Part shown: positions 37,034 through 49,254 of the stretch, in pieces
Layout of the letters: each line of letters begins with the position of its first letter
How positions within the stretch are numbered: the first letter of the stretch is position 1
Origin: Enoplolaimus lenunculus
Taxonomy: Eukaryota; Nematoda; Enoplea; Enoplida; Thoracostomopsidae
Length of the DNA stretch: 64,000 bases
Assembly: GCA_030248215.1 (NCBI GenBank)
Contig: JASANG010001563.1
Span: 96,299-160,298 of the forward strand
Direction of reading: 5' to 3'
Notes under the pieces: generated by a model
Databases searched by the model: none
What the model was told of the DNA's origin: nothing
What the model saw: the letters and a program-made list of their open reading frames with translations, nothing else
Made by a program: the position numbers and the translations under genes

Positions 37034-39837
37034 CTAAAATAATTAATGAGCAACATTGCGTAAATTTAAAGCATTGATAGGACGAGAAATTTTGCCGCAA
37101 TATCATTACTCCATTTACAGTGTTGCGCACCAGAAAAATCAACGGACAAACGGTTTTTCCGGGTTTTCTCACAAAATAGCGGCAAAATAACATGTAACCC
37201 ATGATAAATTGGTTTATCGTACGCACGTGTGATCGCGAAGGCTGATCTACTGGAGAGAAGTCAGTGGTGGATTCAGTAAACTCTAAAATGGGGGGCCGCA
37301 CGAGGTATAGCAGAAGTGCTCGCGAGCGAAGCGAGCCAGAAGCCAAATGCCATTTTAGTACTAAACCCTTAAATACAAAATCATGGCTTCTCCCATTTAA
37401 TCTTAAAGTGAATCTAACATTTGATAAGTTCAATTTTCATATATTACGTAATAAAACTATAAATCCTGTTTGCAGATATTTTCGGACTCAACCCCGAAAT
37501 TTTGTAGCTACGTTCGCTGATGTATGCACATTAGTGTGCGCAACATGCTTATCATCATGTGTTATCAAATGCTAATACTTAATAATATAGTCATTTGATT
37601 TTTAGTGTTGTTTTAATAGACAAATGATCTATCAACGTTTTTGTTCTTGTGTACATGATTTTTGATCTTTCACAAGAAATTCGTTTTTCCGGTTGGTTCA
37701 ATTTTTCCAGAAAAAACCACCCTGGCTATTTATAACCAATACTCAGTGATGTCAAAATTTCCAGAAAATATATCTAACAGAAACTATGTTAGAAACAAAT
37801 TATAAACAGCGAGTTTAAGTTTACAGAGCGATAAAGCTACTATATTATGTTTTAGCAAAATAGTATCCACTATATAAATTTTACTCAATTGCTAATGTCA
37901 TAATAAGCACAGCTGTAAGCTTTGCATGAAGACACAAATCTCAATTTTTTAACAACCACCTCAAACTCTGAATTTTTTAAAAGCCCGAACATTTTCAAGT
38001 AATATCTGCTGGTTCCGTTTGGTGCAATTGTACTCTTTCAGAAAAAGGTTGACTGTAATTCGGAGCAACCGTATAAAAAAATCGAAATACTGTTAACTGA
38101 AAACTTCCTAATTTTAATAAAACTGCGCACTAGCTGACGTTAAGTATCAACCTATTTATTGATACACCATAATCCAAAAAACTTGAGCTTTCCTGGAACA
38201 TAAGCCTTACCGTGCAAAAAATGACCTCTACAAGGTTCATTGCATTTTTCGCATTCCGTATCACCCCATTGATGGCTGGATCCGGTACAGGATACAAAAT
38301 TGGATCACGAACGCCAAATATTTTGGGTCCGTGAGGGAACCAGGAATAATCCATTCTGAAATTAATAACAATTGTTGGCTAGTTAAGATTAAAAAATCAT
38401 TGAAACATAAAAATTCTAAGCAGCCGTTTTCTTTTTGTAGAAAGGAGAAAGGGTATATCGTGCACTGGTATCTCAAAACCTGCTGCAAATATCGACGATT
38501 TTTTTCTCATGTAATTGAAGGTTGTGTCGGGTCCGTAGTTTCAACAAAACGTTTTTATATCTTATAACGAAAATATAATTTATATAGGTTAACGGCGAAA
38601 AATTATCGTCTTAGGCCAGCCTTACACAAAGTCAAAGTGTTTCTTCCTAAACCTACGCAAAAACATTGTGTTAAGCAAGCGTAATCCGCCTTTGCGGAAC
38701 TTCTGTAAAAGTCCAAGTAACAGTTAACCCTTTCTCACATGAATATTTTCTATTTAACCTGAGACCTACTTTTACGCTAGGATTCGAACTCCAGTGACTA
38801 GAGTGGGAGGCGTATACCATCACCACTCAGCTATAGGAGCTAGACGCTCGAGCCCGAGGGGGCTCTCACGTCTTGTGGTAATTTAGTACCGTGTATACGT
38901 GTTGCAATTGTTAAACACGGTGCGATATATACTATTTAACGTATATACACTGCGCTGAGTTGCCTACAGATTTTTCCACAGTTCAAGCAACAAAAACTAC
39001 AGCAAAGGTTTTGCTATACAATGAGAACACACATTACTGAAAATGCCTTTAGCTCTTTGCTTGCTTCGCTTGCAAGTCTTCCTTCTCGTTCTACCTATAT
39101 TGACTGGTTACCTACACAAAAGCAAAAACTTTTGTATATGTATTGTCACTAAAACGACTTTGGCTTTTCGCTCACTGTGTATTAAGCGAGCTCCTCCATA
39201 CACATTAAGTCCAGGCTACCAATGTAATTTCAATTCCAGTTGGAATACCGATGCAAAACTAGTTACTAGTCCGCTTCCGATTACAAGTATCGGAATAGAA
39301 ATCATTTCCTTTGATTTGTTTATTTGAAGTAATCCTATGTCTTATTTTACAATTCCACCATTAAGTTGTGAATATAATATGCATAGGAGCTTTTTGTAAA
39401 AACACACAATAAAGAACACTCGAAAACAAATATTTTGTAATGGTGCATCGTCATGTCAGATATATTATAAATGCAGCAATTTGTGAAAAGAAATGATCTG
39501 AAAATTTCTAAAACTCAATTCATCATTGGACACCCTCATCGAATCACATCATTTATATGCAATCTAACACAACATATCTTTAGGTAAACCAAGGCAAAGC
39601 ATTCGTCAGAAAATTGAATTATTAGTTTTAAAACGTCACTCAATTTATTAGATGCCCAATCGTATTCAAGCGAAATTACTGTAATGACGTGAGTTATTTT
39701 GCATACATTGAGATACCCACATTGGTTACGGTGTGTAATTGACGTTTATAGCTAAACATATTTTTAGTCTAGCAGCAGGCCAGTTTAATAGGAAACAAAA
39801 TTCTAACGATTAAGGTCAACCGCAAACGGTTACTTAC
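37034..39837 (-). other. Candidate 2.8-kb intron
   Basis: The donor is g|gtaagtaac at 39837 and the acceptor attttag at 37034, both on the minus strand. It contains a tRNA-like SINE (38775-38842) and a repeat-like patch at about 37270-37345 with gcgagcgaagcgagcc. No other gene is seen. Confidence 0.4.
38775..38842 (-). mobile_element. tRNA-derived SINE head or tRNA relic
   Basis: Read on the minus strand it has a tRNA-like A box (tagctgagtggtgatgg) and an excellent B box (gagttcgaatcct) about 35 bases apart, with an anticodon-arm-like stem between. The acceptor stem does not pair well, so it is not a working tRNA gene. It could be the head of a SINE. Confidence 0.55.
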
Positions 39838-40903
39838 CAAAATTAGAAAAGCTCTTTGCCAAAGATGTTCTTTTCATTTTGCTCCAGCAACCGCGTAAAA
39901 TAAACAAGCATTGGTCAACGCGACTTGTTTTGTCAACACTTTGATTGGATGCTGTTTCCGACAGGTTGTTGTTATGGTTCCGATTATAAGACGTAGTTTG
40001 CGTACTTTGTGTAGGCTTTGCCGAATTGTTGCTGTCTTCTGTGATGTCGCAGTTGTTTGCAGGACCGGGTGTATTTTCACTGCATATCGATTCAATTTGT
40101 GCACCCAGCTGTTTGAAATTAAACAAAGGTGAACCAGTAGATTCTAACACTTCGTTTACCAGTGACTCACTTAACTCCGGAAGATTATGATCGATTGCTT
40201 TTTCATTATCAGAAATTTCGTTGCTTTCGCAAAAATCAACTTGATCCACGTTCACATTCTCCTCATTAGAATTGATTATCACGTTGAACAGTAACGTTTT
40301 TGTTATCTGAACGAAACAAACCTGAATCTGAAACGTCACATGGGTTGCCTTTGTGCAACACTGAAGCACCGCAAGAATTATTTTCGCTCAGCTTTGCCGT
40401 AAATTGCGGATCAGGTTTATCACTAGATTCGGCACCGTTATTGATTTCAGTAATTTCAACTCCATTTGAATTATTTATAGCAGTCTTTTGTATATCCGTT
40501 ATTTTGTTAAGATCCGAAAGTTGAATACTTCTTGTGTGTTCAAAATTCTTAATTATGATGAAAGGCGATGACTCATCAACACTACTGCTCACAAGATAGC
40601 GTATCTGTCCGTCAGCAAACTGCAGAGGAATCAGCTTTTCATTATCTTGAACGGTAGATACTGAAACTGTATTATTTGCCTTTTCAGCGCCAACAAGATT
40701 TTTTGTTTCAACTTGGGTAGTTGCCGCCGGTACTGAAGCAAGCGTTCCTTGCAAAGAAGACAAATTTCTCTGGGTGTCCAAACAACTCTTGACTTGCACG
40801 TCGTGATCTGTCATTCGTGAGTCGGGGTGAACGTGAGTTGTGCTAGATGATGTCGCAAAGTTAATACCCGAATGTAATAGTTTTTTGCAACAATGACAGA
40901 AGC
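39838..40903 (-). CDS. Candidate large internal exon of minus-strand host gene, frameshifted
   Basis: A 1,066-bp exon begins after ttcgcag (AG at 40905-40904) and ends at the strong donor ggtaagtaa. It encodes Ser/Asn/Asp/Glu/Thr-rich, largely disordered protein. A single more ordered patch near codon 80 (IPLQFADGQIRYL) recalls nothing I can name. The frame is open from 40903 to about 40270. A second frame, one base off, is open from about 40330 to the donor, and both have the same composition, so there is one indel or sequencing error near 40270-40330. An intron there would have to be 15-60 bp and breaks phase, so I reject it. It could be a working gene with an assembly error or a young pseudogene. 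Confidence 0.45.
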
Positions 40904-41126
40904 CTGCGAAACTTGAGAATATATCGAATTCGTAAAGCATATTTTTTCACTTTAAGTAACATTGCACGTAGGCGCTTGAATTACTATATTTGAATCACGT
41001 GTGCTCTGAGTTGTTTTACCGGGTGCTGACCAAGCAGGTAACGCACATTTATACGATTTGGCATTACTATTATGCAAACTTATAGTGGAAGAAGTTGGGT
41101 TTGTGATGGATCAGTCTGTAAGTTTT

Positions 41127-41588
41127 CTAATCCGCTTGAAAGCGCACTTCGGACGTCATTAGGCTGCGTCGATTCTTACTACAAACCATGCCTCTGCACT
41201 GCGGTTCTTCACGCGTTTCACCGGTATTAGACGGAGAACTCGGGGCCGTCAGTGGCCAACCTGATTGCTGGTCGGGCCAGGCGACCTGTCTAGGTACGCG
41301 TCGTCCTTGGCTTCGCACGGATACGTCATCTTGGACCATTACCGAGCGGCCGCCAGGGGTCAGCTGCACAAGGGGATGGCTAGGCGTATCTTGAGCTCGC
41401 AATCGACGTGTAATATTGCGAGGCTCTACGACTAACTGAGCCAACCCGGCCTGCTTACTTCCCTGGCGTCGCAACTGTGTCAGGTCCGCACGTCGTCGTC
41501 CCGTTCTCGTACTAACGGAGGGTTGTTGTCTATGATGAGTTTTCCGCAGGACGGACGACTCGTGCAACTCCCGGGGGCCCCAATGGTG
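41127..41588 (-). other. GC-rich open frame after an in-frame TAG (doubtful)
   Basis: The frame that starts at ATG 41837 stops at TAG (41589) and then stays open, as an Arg/Gln/Ser/Pro-rich reading, to 41127. It could be an extension of the first exon with one nonsense change, part of an intron, or a captured fragment. Composition is much more GC-rich than the surroundings. No family is recognised. Confidence 0.25.
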
Positions 41589-41656
41589 CTAACTCCCGAT
41601 GGGGGGTGGTTTTTGAGGTGACAACTGGCTCGTCAAATTTGAGGTCCCGATTGTAC

Positions 41657-41837
41657 CTGAAACCGAATGCACAACGGCCGGAGCCGTGATTAAAGGGGGC
41701 CCGGGGACAGTTACATTGGCCCCCACTGGTCTGAGACTGGTGGAAGCCAATGCTTCTGTACTCTGGGTAGGCATTTGCCTATTTTGGGACATAGGTTTCT
41801 TATTGTGCACGATGGGTGTACGTTTCAAACCGACCAT
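41657..41837 (-). CDS. Candidate first coding exon of minus-strand host gene
   Basis: ATG at 41837 (preceded by ccctaaa-type sequence, with an in-frame stop upstream) opens 60 codons of Thr/Pro/Ala/Val-rich protein. They end at a donor-like cag|gtacaa at 41657/41656 in phase 1. The next exon (40903) enters in phase 1, so the junction codon becomes Gly. Phase agreement alone has a one-in-three chance, so this exon is the weakest of the three. Without it the gene start is unknown. Confidence 0.3.
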
Positions 41838-42645
41838 TTTAGGTTCCAGGAGACGACAACTAGAATAAAGGTACTGTATAATCGCGTCACCGTCACTAAT
41901 GCTTCAAGATACCTCCTAATTCTCATCGCGACCCATCACACTATCCCCGCTTACGTCCACAAACATTAAAAACATGCGTTCTAGCTACGCAAAATTTAAA
42001 CATTTAAAATTGCAACCTTTCTCCCCGAGAACGACAACAATATACTATCACAAGTTTCGTATTACGTTGTAATACATCAAATACAGCCGCTGTATAATAA
42101 TATTTAAAGGTATTATTTTCACAGCGCATTGACCTTTTTATTAATATGTTTATGCGCTTTATACACATACGTCGAAATTTGCATAACAACTTCGCACAGT
42201 TTATACAGTGTATAAAACCTGTTTACAACGCTGCGTTAACATATACTGTTTATTATAGTATCTGTTGTTATGTAGTTTATTCATTTATATACAGTCACTG
42301 TGATACACGTATTCGTAGGCTCGTTTTATATTTATATTCTACTGTGATAAGGTTGTGCTTCAACACGTGCTACACACACTGTGATATTATTAAGCTGTGA
42401 TACTATAATTATGATATTATGACTGTGATATTCAAACTATGATATAAGATGTGATCGATACGAACCAGGGTAAATATATGGCACAGTTTATTTTCAAGTT
42501 GTAGGCTTACTGTTCTTGCAATAGAATTATCGGGCCCCAACTTTAATTTAAAAATTATTAAGTTTTTAAACTTAGGATTCGAGCTAAGAATTAATTAAGT
42601 ACTTTTTTAAATTAAGTTTTACTATCGATTTAAATTTAATTACTA
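41838..42645. other. AT-rich, with TGTGATA repeats
   Basis: No gene. At about 42295-42455 the heptamer TGTGATA (often ACTGTGATA) recurs at irregular spacing. The same motif returns at about 43408-43540. Confidence 0.4.
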
Positions 42646-43320
42646 ACTCGGGCTTTTTCAGAGAGATCGTGGTCACAATGTAAACCACCCGAATAATGGG
42701 GGTAGGGGTGTGCGACTAGAGGACCAGGCGAGTTCATCCCTTACTGGTCTTAGTCTGCAGGTTCGATCTCCGAGTTTATACGATGAAGCCCGTCGAACTC
42801 GCTATTTCAATACTGAAGTCGAGTTAAAGCTTTATTAATACTTTGTAAGGTAATAAATTAAGTAACACAAAACTTCAGAACAAAAGCAATACGGAAATAA
42901 CAAAATACATGTAAAGAAACACAAGTAAACAGTACTTAGACGAAAACTACTCTGAGAATGAGACAACGACTAAAGTTAAGGCTAATTCTAGAAAATGAAC
43001 TTTGCAAATTAGCCGCATTCTGTATCTGATCAGAACCCAAACTGAACTCACAATTAAAGAAAGATTGGTTTAAATAAACTTCCAAAAACTGATTATTCCA
43101 GTTTTAATATTCTCTCAATTCTTCATTAAATCTGGATTGAACCGGTTCGATTCCTCTTCAATTAAAATAATACGATTTTCCTCTATTAAGAGGAAAACCG
43201 GTTACTTCCTGAATCTTGCTGTTGAACCTTAAGATTGACCAGAACGTCCAGGAAAGCGAATTAATTAGTCCGGACAACGGACATGTCATTAATCCCGTAG
43301 CCGCAAATGACATAGCCGGA
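42646..43320 (+). repeat. Unknown dispersed repeat, copy A
   Basis: It shares with 43704-44420 an ordered set of blocks: cgggctttt, atcgtggtcac.atgtaaac, the g.cgagctca/gcgagttca block, tc.atctccga, gcccgtcgaactcgct, a long AT-rich middle, the hairpin with gaggaaaaccggtt, and a g.catgtcatta block. The hairpin here is ttttcctc/gaggaaaa at about 43173-43199. Possibly a solo LTR or SINE-like element; the ends are not defined. Confidence 0.55.
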
Positions 43321-43703
43321 CGGTTCTGTCATAAGACTTTGAATTGCAAACGACCGGGTGGGAGCAGCGACAGGGACCGCTCACAATTAATATTGCGCCA
43401 GTTAAGTTTTTGTGATATTATTTTGTCAGCGATATAGCTTTATGGTATAAGCTACTATGATATTTGCCAATGCAATACTACTGTGATCCAGGATCTTGTG
43501 ATAGGTTATATTGTGATATTACTGTGATAGGTAGCTGGGGTAGTTGACTACGATATGTCTGTGGTACCAGCCGACACAGGAAAATCTGCTATGTTTGATT
43601 TATAGGTTATGGTACGCACGGGTCGATAGGTAATTATCGGTATTCTGCAAAATTCTTCTGACTTTGCTATCTAATTTGACACAATACCTGTAACTAGAAA
43701 AGT
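43321..43703. other. Spacer between repeat copies, TGTGATA motifs
   Basis: No gene. TGTGATA-like heptamers recur between 43408 and 43540, as in the spacer before copy A, which suggests the two repeats and their spacers arose by duplication. Confidence 0.35.
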
Positions 43704-44420
43704 TCGGGCTTTTCGAAGACCATCGTGGTCACCATGTAAACTAGGGATATCTTAGTAGACATGGGTTAAAATAATAGGATTTGTCAGAGGGCTGGGCGAG
43801 CTCATTCAATTCCAGCCTTAACAAGGGTTTCAATCTCCGATTTAGAACTCAAAAGCCCGTCGAACTCGCTAATAAATAAAACTAAGTTTAAGGTTTAATA
43901 ACAAGTAACGTAAGTATTAATACAAGAACAAGTAATAACATAAAGTACGCAACTTACTAAGAGAAGGATACGATTAGTTTTCAATAGCTAACGATTGAAA
44001 ACTAAGTTAGAATTAAACCAAAACTAAGCAAGAGAAAACTAATCCAAAATTAGTATTCAACCAGGATAACATCTCAAAGTTATCGAAGTTCATTTTTGAT
44101 TCCAAGGAAATTATTACCAAAACAGAGCAAACATAAACATAGGAATGAATAGAATCAAACTGAACACATGAACATCTGGAATACTGAACAAGAATTAAGA
44201 ACATGGAGCAAAATACATGTTATTTTGCTCATACAAATTTATATATTAAAAACCAGTCCAATACAGACTAAGTTCATTATATTTCATCTTCTTTATTAAA
44301 CTCCAGGTTTTCCTCCCAGAGAGGAAAACCGGTTTTTTGTTATCTGTTGAGGTAATTCCTTGAGCGAAATAGTCTAAGTCCACGGGTATGTCATTACCCC
44401 GCTTTGACGTTACCGATGAG
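43704..44420 (+). repeat. Unknown dispersed repeat, copy B
   Basis: A diverged partner of 42646-43320. Its hairpin is stronger: ggttttcctc/gaggaaaacc with a short loop at about 44306-44331. The stem is kept although the surrounding sequence has diverged, which suggests function. Confidence 0.55.
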
Positions 44421-45042
44421 GATAAGCGGTGTGGACCGCTCACATGGTGCATCGCCGTTTTGTGTCGTCGTCGCAGTACGCCGATGAACAGGATTTGTTG
44501 TACTTCGGCCCGGTTTCGGTCCCCTGACTTCATCGGCATATACTTGTATCAACCAACGGAGCGCCGATCGTATCTGAATGGACCATTCGTTCGGTGTTCA
44601 ATCAAGTGCAACTAAAGCTGCTGCTTCTTCACTATTTTGGTGTTCCGTCCAAATATCTTTTTCGCCGCACGGTGTGTTAAAGTTGGAATCGGCATCGCAA
44701 AACTTCAAAATAAGAATCGGCATCGAAAAAAATTTCAGGTCGGAAGTTACAGTCCATACCTACCTAGATAGTCGGCAAATTATCCAAATCTGACCTATTT
44801 AATAATCCAGCGCCGTCATTTTTTGGGATGCGATTGTACGGTGCTATGGGTATCACTGTGCAACAGTTTATCGTTAATTACAGGACAAAGTGCGTTACAA
44901 TCGAGCGTGCCCAATTGAAGAATGTTTTCATGCCTCAGTTCGTCTTGCTGGTCACCTACCGTCTCATTACGCAGATTATCAAACCAATTACAACTCATCC
45001 ATCGTTGAGGGAACTAAAAATTAATTAACAGCGTCTACATTT
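44421..45042. other. No gene; short repeat fragment
   Basis: It contains ggaatcggcatcg repeats near 44685-44725, similar to the subterminal motifs of the hAT MITE at 32194. Nothing else is supported. Confidence 0.3.
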
Positions 45043-47033
45043 GTGGGTTTTAAACAAGTAATAATGTGCGATATTGGACCAACAGTGCACGAAACAAATC
45101 GCAATACTTATGGCAAATTGACATCCAGACCTGTCCGACGTCGCTGTCGGTCGAAAACTCTACTACACGAAGCTCGTTGCCGTGTGTCGCCACTTAAAAA
45201 GACACGCAGAGGTCTTTGCATGCAGAGTCCAGAAACACTGAACGCAACTCGTTCGAGCAGCGATTCGTACCCGCCGTTAGAAACGAGTGACGCTGAGGGT
45301 GAGATCGATGGTTTGCCGGTGAGCCCTGTTAAACCCAGCTCGAGTAAAGCAGTTACGTTTGTTGAAATTGACTATGATAATATTTGTACTTGATCAGCCC
45401 ATCTATCTGGCGGCATGTTTGACGAATGTGATAGCGATGCTGCCGGCATTCAGGAAAAGTCCACACGGCCTGTTCGAAAAACTTCGATTAGAACTAGACC
45501 AACGTCTGCTTCGTCTGAGTTTCAATCGTTCGTGACATCGCATAGTGTTGTTTGTTCGCACATGGACGTTGATCAAAACCTCTCGATTGATGAACTCAAC
45601 TCAACTTTGTTGTCAAGCACTACTACTGTCACGTCAACTCCAGTGAAGCGTGACAAAAATACGCCTGTATGGCATGACGAAGAACTGTTGGAAAAATTGT
45701 AAGAGGATAACTACAGCAAACTGCAGGAATTTTGTGAAATTCTCATGCATCGAACGTTCCAAAGAAGGCCAGTCACAACCAACAATATGGGACAATAGTG
45801 GTGCCTAAGAAGCGACTGTACACAAAGGTAGATAGCACGCTTATCAAAGCACTACTTCAGTTGTCGACGCGATCTGTTCGTTTGTGCCTAGAGAAAAATA
45901 AAATGCTAAACGTCTACTTGAAGCTTATTAAGCACGAATACCGCAGAAACAAGGACCATAAGCCCGAAAAAGTAGTTGCTGCTCTAGGCCGAATCCTTGC
46001 TGTAACCGTAATTGTTAAGAAAACGATTTTAGACGAACTCACACCAAAGTCTTATGCAACTTTAAAATCTGAGATACACTATTCAATTAATCTTTTCCAA
46101 TGTGCATATGCTTCAAGCACTATGATTAACGTATTAAACTGACTTCGTGCATTTCTCACTTTTGTTTCCAATTACTAGAACTTGTTAGAAAACGATCTCA
46201 ATGGCTTGCGAAGCATTGACGGCTTAATTAAGTTGAAATTAAGCAGGGTGACAAAAATAACGGTCAAGTCAAGTAATGGCCAAATGCTTCATGTTCTTCG
46301 ACTGCAAGAAACAAAGTTATCTCAACGCAACAAATTAGTCACGCTTACGCTTCCAGTCGATCAAATGCAGGTTCTGATCTTGTGTGAAAAAATTCGACTT
46401 AAGATACCATGTGCAAGCGAGTATGATGGTAAGCAGAATACCTAAGATACATTTCTAATTACGAAAACGGGTAAAACACTGGACCCAACTCACAAATTCT
46501 TGCATAGTTTTTGGAAACGCTACACTAAATTTGACAAAGTTATCGGTGGTAATGCCGTCCGGGGTGCTTATGCGACGCTTAACATGGAAAATGATCTATA
46601 TAATTTCATTCCGATTTATATCAACCATAGTAAGCAAAGACAGTTGGTCACGTATTCGAAATCAACAGCTAGACGAGCCGAAAAAAGTTTTTAATCTCTC
46701 ACAGGTCTGCGGTTGGCGGCAAAAACAGAGAGTGATCAGGCAGATGAAACACGGAATGAAGAGGTAGTTGAAACACAAATTGTTCAAGCAGTGGACACAC
46801 AAAAGGATTATGCAGCAGACACACACGATGAAAAAGCAGTGGAAATGCAGAATGATGCAGCAGAAACACAGAATGATCACGCAGCGGAAACTCAGAATGA
46901 TAATGCAGCAGAAACGTATAATGATCAAGTAGCGGTTATACAGAATGATCCAATCGTCGAATTGCCATTTGCAAACACCGATTGCATTAGTATCCTGTTA
47001 AATAACATTCGTGTGCAACAGCTAGGTGCGTAG
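45043..47033 (+). pseudogene. Decayed tyrosine-recombinase-like gene
   Basis: Open segments 45043-45393 and 45415-45702 share a frame, broken by a stop. Segments 45798-46142, 46182-46445, 46500-46694 and 46713-47033 share another, so there is one frameshift near 45740-45795. The N-terminal part is Ser/Thr/Arg-rich and disordered. The middle part (46450-46690) has tyrosine-recombinase signatures: ITKTGKTL, VRGAYAT in the HxxR position (His replaced by Asn), YINHS in the LGHS position, and VTYSK with the candidate nucleophilic Tyr. The tail (46760-46945) has about six acidic 9-residue repeats around AETQND. The stop pair at 46140-46178 may be a 48-bp intron (gtatta to ctag) rather than damage. 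Crypton-type elements are one known source of such genes in animals; the assignment is an inference. Confidence 0.5.
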
Positions 47034-47261
47034 CTGACGGTTCAGTAGTGATGTTCGAGGGACCAATTGTTGACAGACTGGTATCCTGGTGCGTAGGGAA
47101 TACCTGTATCAAAGGATTTGCCAAACGAGTGTAGCCTTCATTAGTTATGGTCAAAAAACTTCTTACAGAAAGTGCACGAAATTCTTCATTTTGGTTCAGC
47201 ACTTTTATCCCGTTAGCTATGTAACTTTACAGTTATAATTCTACATGTGCACTTTATAACT
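47034..47261. other. No supported feature
   Basis: Short AT-rich spacer between the decayed recombinase gene and the minisatellite. Confidence 0.3.
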
Positions 47262-47902
47262 TACGGTTGTTTTTACCACAACGGTTGGTTTCACACCAAT
47301 GGTTGGTTTCAAACCAACGGCCGGTTTCACCCCAACGATTTGTTTGACCCCAACGGTTGGTTTCATCCCAACGATTGGTTTCCCCCAACGGTTGGTTTCA
47401 CCCCAATGGATGGTATTACCCCAACGGTTAGTATCACCCCAACGGTTGGTATCACCCCAACGGTTGGTATCACCGTAATGGTTGGCATCACCGTAATGGC
47501 TGGTTTCACCCCAACAGTCGGTTTTACCATAACGGTTGCTTTTACCCAAACGGTTGGTTTCACCCCAACGGTTGGTTTCACCAAAACGGTTGGTTTCACC
47601 CCAACGATTGGTTTGACCCAACGGTTTGTTTCATCCCAACGAATGGTTTCATCCCAACGGTTGGTTTCAACCCAACGGTCGGTTTCACCCCAACGGTTGG
47701 CGTCACCCCAACGGTTGGTTTCACCCTAACAGGTAGTATCACCCCATTGGTTGGTTTCTCCCAAACGGTTGGTTTCACCCCAACGGTATCACCCCACCGA
47801 TTGGTATCAGCCCAACGGTTGGTTTCACACCAACAGTTGTAATCACCCCAAAGGTTGGTTACACCCCAACGGTTTGTTTCATCCCAACGGTTGCTTTCAT
47901 GC
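47262..47902. repeat. 18-bp minisatellite, about 36 units
   Basis: The consensus unit is caccccaacggttggttt. Each unit contains the palindrome CCAACGGTTGG. Almost all units keep 18 bp, so frames stay open on both strands for over 120 codons. These readings (Thr-Pro-Thr-Val-Gly-Phe on plus, Trp-Gly-Glu-Thr-Asn-Arg on minus) follow from the unit and are not evidence of a gene. A few units are 15-17 bp. Confidence 0.9.
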
Positions 47903-47975
47903 AAATACTTTGGTTAGGCGCCATTTTTCATACTTTTGGTTGATCAATTAAGCAACAGCTTGGTAAAGCGATTAA

Positions 47976-48438
47976 AACTAGAAAAAATTGCTCAGCACTT
48001 GAGCAACATGGGATATGCTTCATAATCCTAGTAAAAGGAAAGTAAACTAGACCAGCACATTTGTTTGATGTAACCTGAAAAAAGATTCAGAAACAGTGGC
48101 GTTTAAAATCATGTTAACTATTAATTCTTCGTATTCTGGCAACATCGATTAATAAGCAAAGATGCTATACGTCAGCCACGTCTCTGCAACACTGCCATTA
48201 TCTAAGAAATTTCTGAAAATTCCTAACAAATCCTGCCAAAAATGTTAAACTTAAAATAGATTTGTTGTCCGTAATATGTTTCGGAAGAATTAATAGTTAA
48301 CATGATTTTGGACGCCATTGTTCTTTAATATTTTTTAGGTTACATCAAACGAATGTGCTGGTCTAGTTTACTTTATCTTTACTAGGATTATGAAGCATAT
48401 CCCATGTTACTCAAGTGCTGAGCAATTGTTTTCTAGTT
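47976..48438. mobile_element. Long-TIR foldback element flanked by TTAA
   Basis: The left arm (aactagaaaaaattgctcag, continuing about 150 bp) is the inverted complement of the right arm ending gctgagcaattgttttctag, with only scattered differences. The central loop is about 150 bp. TTAA is found at 47972-47975 and 48437-48440, the target expected of piggyBac-type elements. Non-coding. Confidence 0.75.
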
Positions 48439-48872
48439 AAGAACATAGGGAGTTGTATGTGGGTACAATTTTTTACAGTAACGTTGATAGTATAACGTGG
48501 ATGACTCATTACTTAGCGTTATCGGTTGGGAAATGTAAGAGATGCTCCCCAGTTCAAACGGTTACGCGTTGTTTTTACATACGTATCTTACAAGGTGGCT
48601 CCGAATCCACGAGTTGACCGAATCCGAATCCACTGCTAATTTGCCCAAAGCGAATCTGAATCGAAATCTTTCATGTTGGAAATTTCAGTTATATCTATAA
48701 TTTATATCAGAATATGAACGCAATGCCAGCTGCACTACTTTTAAACATTGATATATTTGTCAAAACATCAGTTTTGAGATTTGTGACCATAAACAAAAAA
48801 TATCGATTCATATAAGAAGTAGAGATGTTCCGGAGCCGGACTCCGTTATAGGGAGCCGGGGCCATTTGGTTG
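48439..48872. other. Possible left part of a hAT-like element
   Basis: caaggtggct at 48591 and ccaccctg ending at 49218 could be imperfect ends of one element, with ccgaatcc and gtccgaacc subterminal motifs. If so, the shared SET repeat starts inside it in this copy only. No gene. Confidence 0.3.
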
Positions 48873-49254
48873 AGTGGATGGAGGCAATCAAAATAATTTA
48901 TCTATCTGCTCGATTACAAACCGAAAGATTGCAAAAATTTCCAAATAACGGTTGTCTGCTTTGGTTTCCATTAAATCTAAAATGCAAAACACAATTACTT
49001 TCAAAGTTAGGATTAATTGCGGATAGGCGTAACATTAAATTATGGTTGCATATCGGCATTGAAAATCGCAATGACTAATGCTAGAATACGTACGTTCACA
49101 TAGCCGTAAAATTTACAGGGTATTATATTTTACACAAGAAACATTGTTGGCTTCGGTTTTTCCACAACCGAGTCTGAATCACAAATTTTTGCCAAGTCCG
49201 AACCTTTTTGCCACCCTGATATTTTGTAGTACCAAACTCAGTATATAGAGCAAT

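Noticed and set aside
40266-40330. Short intron explaining the frame change in the large minus-strand exon
   Set aside because: Possible GT/AG pairs give 15-60 bp introns whose phases do not restore the second frame.
47247-47729. 160-codon and 126-codon frames across the minisatellite
   Set aside because: A direct consequence of an 18-bp unit free of stops; no start context or unique ends.
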